From assembly GCF_003474385.1 (NCBI RefSeq), contig NZ_QUCY01000002.1:62001-126000 (forward strand): a DNA stretch of 64,000 nt. The letters run 5' to 3'. Positions 61,227 through 64,000 of the stretch are shown in pieces. Origin of the DNA: Senegalimassilia sp003474385 (GTDB taxonomy: Bacteria; Actinomycetota; Coriobacteriia; Coriobacteriales; Eggerthellaceae). Both the position numbers and the translations under genes were made by a program. The notes below the pieces were generated by a model. The model worked only from the letters and a program-made list of their open reading frames with translations. It was not told where the DNA came from and ran no database searches. Numbering within the stretch: position 1 is the first letter of the stretch; every line of letters starts with the position of its first letter.

Positions 61227-62639
61227 TTACATATAGTCGGGAACGCGCGAATCGTCGATGAAGTCCATGAAGCGGGTGTATTCCGCGTTGAAAGCGAGCG
61301 TGATATCGCGCGTGGGACCGTTGCGGTGCTTGGCGACGATCAGCTCTGCCGTGCCCAGGTCGGGACGGTCCTCGCTTTCCGCCTCCATCTCGTCCATGCT
61401 TCGGTCGATGAACATGACGATGTCGGCGTCCTGCTCGATAGCGCCGGATTCACGCAGGTCGGACAGCATCGGGCGCTTCTTGCCGCGCATCTCCACGGCA
61501 CGGGAGAGCTGCGACAGCGCGATGACGGGCATGTCCATTTCCTTGGCGAGCACCTTCAGGCCACGGGAAATCTCAGCGACCTCGACGGCGCGGTTGCCGT
61601 CACGGCGCGCCTGCGGCGGCTGCATCAGCTGCAGGTAGTCGACGATGATCAGGCCCTTTTCGGCGTCGCGCAGCTCACGGCGCGCCTTCGCGCGCAGCTC
61701 CAGGATAGAAAGCGCCGGCGTGTCGTCGAACTCGATCTTCAGTTTGGAAAGGTTGCTGGATGCCTCGATGATGGCCGCCCAGTCCGCGTCCTGCACCTGG
61801 CCGGCACGCAGCTTCGACAAGCTCACGCGCGCCTCGGATGCGAGAACACGTTGGACCAGCTGGGAGGCGCTCATTTCCAGCGACAGAAACGCCACGGTAG
61901 CGCCCAATTTCGCCGCGCTCGTGCACAAGTTCAGGGCAAAGGCCGTCTTGCCGACACCAGGACGCGCAGCAAGGATGACCAGGTCGCCGCCGCGAAAGCC
62001 GTGGAACAGATCGTCAACGTCCTTGAAGCCCGATGCTACGCCTGAGATCTTGTTCTCCTGCGCCGCCATCTCCTGCAGTTCCTCGAAGGCGTCGACCAGC
62101 AACGTATCGATGCCCGTGAACGCGCTGGACACGCGCTTCTCCGTGACCGCGAACAGCGTTTTCTCCGCCTGCTCCACGACAACGCCCAGGTCGTCGGGAG
62201 CATCGTAGGCAAGCGAGCGGATTTCCCCGGATGCGCGGATCAGATCGCGCAGGATGGATGTGCGCTTGACGATCTCAACATGATTCTGCCAATTGACCAG
62301 GGCGAACGAATTGCTGGCAAGCTCCAGGATGTACGCCTGGCCGCCAACGGCTTCCAACTGGCCCGTGGCCTTCAGGTTGTCGGCAACCGAAATCTGGTCA
62401 AGGGGGATGTGACGCGTGTAGAGGTCGAGCATGGCCTCGAAAATGCGCTGATGGGCAGCTCGATAGAAGTTGTCAGGGATAAGTTTGGCGGCAACGTCCT
62501 CGATGGCCTCCTGGTTGAGCAGGCACGCCGCCAACACCGATTTCTCGGCTTCTATGTTCTGAGGCTCCATTTTGCGAATCGAGGAGCTCTCAGGCACCTC
62601 AGGGGCGAAATCGGGATTGTAGGGAACGTCAACGGGCAT
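61227..62639 (-). CDS. dnaB: Replicative DNA helicase DnaB
   Basis: The product has 470 residues. The N-terminal domain (MEPQNIEAEKSVLAACLL) and RecA-type motor (Walker A ARPGVGKTAF, Walker B LIIVDYLQLM, DLRESGAIEQDADI) are intact and no intein is present. The ATG at 62639 lies nine bases after AAAGG; an ATG at 62648 directly abuts the site and is less likely. The position after rpsR-rplI is the common order near bacterial origins. Confidence 0.97.
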   Translation of the reverse strand: MPVDVPYNPDFAPEVPESSSIRKMEPQNIEAEKSVLAACLLNQEAIEDVAAKLIPDNFYRAAHQRIFEAMLDLYTRHIPLDQISVADNLKATGQLEAVGGQAYILELASNSFALVNWQNHVEIVKRTSILRDLIRASGEIRSLAYDAPDDLGVVVEQAEKTLFAVTEKRVSSAFTGIDTLLVDAFEELQEMAAQENKISGVASGFKDVDDLFHGFRGGDLVILAARPGVGKTAFALNLCTSAAKLGATVAFLSLEMSASQLVQRVLASEARVSLSKLRAGQVQDADWAAIIEASSNLSKLKIEFDDTPALSILELRAKARRELRDAEKGLIIVDYLQLMQPPQARRDGNRAVEVAEISRGLKVLAKEMDMPVIALSQLSRAVEMRGKKRPMLSDLRESGAIEQDADIVMFIDRSMDEMEAESEDRPDLGTAELIVAKHRNGPTRDITLAFNAEYTRFMDFIDDSRVPDYM

Positions 62640-62740
62640 GCTGCTCATCCTTTCTTGTACCCGGCTTATCATACCGCACTCGGAGTTGAGCCGCGGATGC
62701 CGCAGAGCGTCACCCGAACACTAACATCCCCCAAATAGAA

Positions 62741-62770
62741 AAATCCCCCGCACTAATGTGCGAGGGATTT
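62741..62770 (-). terminator. Terminator after rplI
   Basis: AAATCCC-C-CGCAC pairs with GTGCG-A-GGGATTT around TAAT, and the minus strand continues into a T-rich stretch (TTTTTCTATTT). It ends the ssb-rpsR-rplI transcript before dnaB. Confidence 0.85.
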
Positions 62771-62794
62771 GCTAGTTCGCTTTAAAGCGCTGAG

Positions 62795-63322
62795 TTATTC
62801 AGCGGCCTCTTCAGCAGCAGCCTCCTCGGCGACAGCCTCGGTCTCGACCTCTTCGGCCTCTTCCTCGGCAGCAACCTCGTCGATGCCCACCAGCAGCGTA
62901 ACCGTGGCCTTGATGTCACGGTAGATGGAGATGACGACCTCGTGCTGACCGGCGGTCTTGATGGCCTTGCCAGCCTCGACGCGACGGCGGTCGATCTCCA
63001 CGCCCAGAGCCTCCTTGATGGCCTCGGCGATCTGGGTGGCGGTGACGGAGCCGAACAGCTGGCCCTCTTCGCCGACCTTCGCGTCGACCTTCACGGAAGC
63101 ACCGTCGAGCACGGACTTCAGCTTCTCAGCATCGGCCAGACGAGTAGCCTCGCGCTTGGCGATGTTGTTCTTGCGCATCTCCAGCTGCTTCAGGTTGCCC
63201 TTCGTAGCCAGGATGGCGATGCCCTGCGGCATCAGGTAGTTGTTGGCAAAACCGGGGGCCACGTCCACGACGTCGCCTTCGCCGCCCTTGCCCTTGAGCT
63301 CTTGGAGCAGGATGACTTTCAT
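62795..63322 (-). CDS. rplI: 50S ribosomal protein L9
   Basis: The product has 175 residues. Residues 1-147 are the standard two-domain L9 (MKVILLQELKGKGGEGDVV, GFANNYLMPQGIA). The last 27 residues are an acidic Ala/Glu extension (EEEAEEVETEAVAEE) not present in most L9 proteins. AAGGAGG precedes the ATG, 15 bases after rpsR. Confidence 0.97.
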   Translation of the reverse strand: MKVILLQELKGKGGEGDVVDVAPGFANNYLMPQGIAILATKGNLKQLEMRKNNIAKREATRLADAEKLKSVLDGASVKVDAKVGEEGQLFGSVTATQIAEAIKEALGVEIDRRRVEAGKAIKTAGQHEVVISIYRDIKATVTLLVGIDEVAAEEEAEEVETEAVAEEAAAEEAAE

Positions 63323-63337
63323 GGTTCCTCCTTGCGC

Positions 63338-63598
63338 CTAGCGATTGCGGCGGTCGCCACGGCCGCTAATTGCGGGAACCGCGTAGGGCATCAGAGCCAT
63401 CTCGCGAGCGCGCTTCACGGCGTTCGCGATGTCACGCTGGTGCTGGGTGCAGGCACCCGTCACGCGGCGCGGCTTGATCTTCCCGCGGTCGGTAACATAC
63501 TTGCGCAGCATCTGAGTATCTTTGTAGTCGATGTACTCCGCGTCCTCTTTGCAGAACTGGCAGTACTTGCGACGAGGCTGCTTCGCGTAGTCGGACAT
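63338..63598 (-). CDS. rpsR: 30S ribosomal protein S18
   Basis: The product has 86 residues with the conserved core RRKYCQFCKEDAEYIDYKD and KPRRVTGACTQHQRDIA. Cysteines at the CQFC pair and at ACTQ suggest the zinc-binding (C+) form. AGAGG precedes ATG 63598, 18 bases after ssb. Confidence 0.97.
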   Translation of the reverse strand: MSDYAKQPRRKYCQFCKEDAEYIDYKDTQMLRKYVTDRGKIKPRRVTGACTQHQRDIANAVKRAREMALMPYAVPAISGRGDRRNR

Positions 63599-63616
63599 TT
63601 GGTAAACCTCTTTCGC

Positions 63617-64000
63617 TTAAAACGGGATGTCTTCGTCGTAAACCGAAGCAGAGGCATCTACAATCGGAGCTGCAACGGGAGCGGCCATCGGAGCGGACTG
63701 CGGCGCATAACCTGCGGTCATGCCGTTGTCGTAACCCTGGTTGGCGTTATTACCGTTGCGGCTGGACATGAACTCCAACTCGTCGACGATCACTTCAAGC
63801 TTGCTGCGGCGCTGACCGTCGCGCTCCCACGAGCTGTAACGAAGCTTGCCCTCGATGGCCACTTTCGTGCCCTTCGTAAGGTAGGGCTGCAGCTTCTCGC
63901 CACGGGTGCCGAACATGGTGCAGTCGACGAAGTTCGGGTAGTCCTCCCATTCGCCGGTCTGCTGGTTCTTGCGGCGGTCGTTGACCGCAACGCCGAACCC
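63617..64000 (-). CDS. ssb: Single-stranded DNA-binding protein, 5' end beyond the window
   Basis: About 127 C-terminal residues are visible. The OB-fold part shows GVAVNDRRKNQQTGEW, DYPNFVDCTMFG and KVAIEGKLRYSSWERDGQRR. The flexible G/N/A/P-rich tail ends in the acidic tip YDEDIPF, which recruits replication and repair proteins. The order ssb-rpsR-rplI fits the rpsF operon. Confidence 0.95.
   Translation of the reverse strand, partial: GFGVAVNDRRKNQQTGEWEDYPNFVDCTMFGTRGEKLQPYLTKGTKVAIEGKLRYSSWERDGQRRSKLEVIVDELEFMSSRNGNNANQGYDNGMTAGYAPQSAPMAAPVAAPIVDASASVYDEDIPF

Noticed and set aside
1..64000. CRISPR array, prophage or integrative element
   Set aside because: No regularly spaced short repeats with unique spacers, no integrase, capsid or conjugation genes, and no direct repeats flanking the tRNA genes apart from the tRNA duplication itself.

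Overview
The window is GC-rich chromosomal DNA with dense, mostly operon-like protein genes, few large gaps, and frequent GTG and TTG starts. The gene content points to an anaerobic actinobacterium of the class Coriobacteriia, probably Eggerthellaceae (inference, not proven). Supporting signs are an actinobacterial fhaA-fhaB-pstP-rodA/pbp-pknB cluster, a 12-TM LuxR-type regulator, a DMSO-reductase-family molybdoenzyme and a TorD chaperone, IorAB/PaaK arylacetate genes, and an SLC11 protein with the residue signature of the Mg2+ transporters (NRMT) described from Eggerthella lenta. No CRISPR array, prophage, rRNA operon or intact insertion sequence was seen.

Layout. 1-3.5 kb: cstA (cut by the window edge), a hypothetical gene and a class I aldolase. 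3.5-7.2 kb: a repeat-rich intergenic block, then envelope-type genes (TM2, VTT/DedA, PRC-barrel, YtxH). 7.3-11.9 kb: serS followed by a membrane protein, an unknown protein and a D-Ala-D-Ala-ligase-like ATP-grasp enzyme, closed by a terminator. 12-20 kb: a DMSO-reductase-family enzyme with three low-complexity insertions and a C-terminus that runs into a long palindrome, a small membrane protein, acetamidase/formamidase, a membrane Ser/Thr kinase with a large insertion in its N-lobe, and a lipoprotein nuclease. 20-27.3 kb: an HNH gene broken by an in-frame stop, an SRAP protein, three regularly spaced palindromes, groEL with CIRCE, a LOG protein, and a TorD operon. 27.7-30.6 kb: a secreted protein and the membrane LuxR regulator. 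31-38.8 kb: the cell-wall growth and phosphosignalling operon, including a natural SEDS-transpeptidase fusion. 39-42.6 kb: two identical tRNA-Arg genes, an MgtE-N/CBS protein coupled to an NRMT-like transporter, and an Rrf2 regulator. 43-52.8 kb: formyl-THF cyclo-ligase, NhaC antiporter, SSS symporter, PaaK, IorBA, PurE. 53-64 kb: tRNA-Phe, radical SAM enzyme, purD, purA, YhaN/YhaO nuclease pair, dnaB, rplI, rpsR and ssb.

Two sites matching the ParB centromere sequence parS (45697 and 52229) lie about 6.5 kb apart and within 20 kb of ssb-rpsR-rplI-dnaB. This suggests the right half of the window is in the origin-proximal part of the chromosome.

The most promising points for follow-up are the MgtE-N/CBS plus NRMT-like pair, the triple palindrome array at 22.3 kb with 51-52 bp phasing, the SEDS-PBP fusion, the kinase with an interrupted N-lobe and an apparently leaderless mRNA, the serS-linked ATP-grasp operon, and the mosaic repeats at 3.75-3.96 kb and 15.05 kb.
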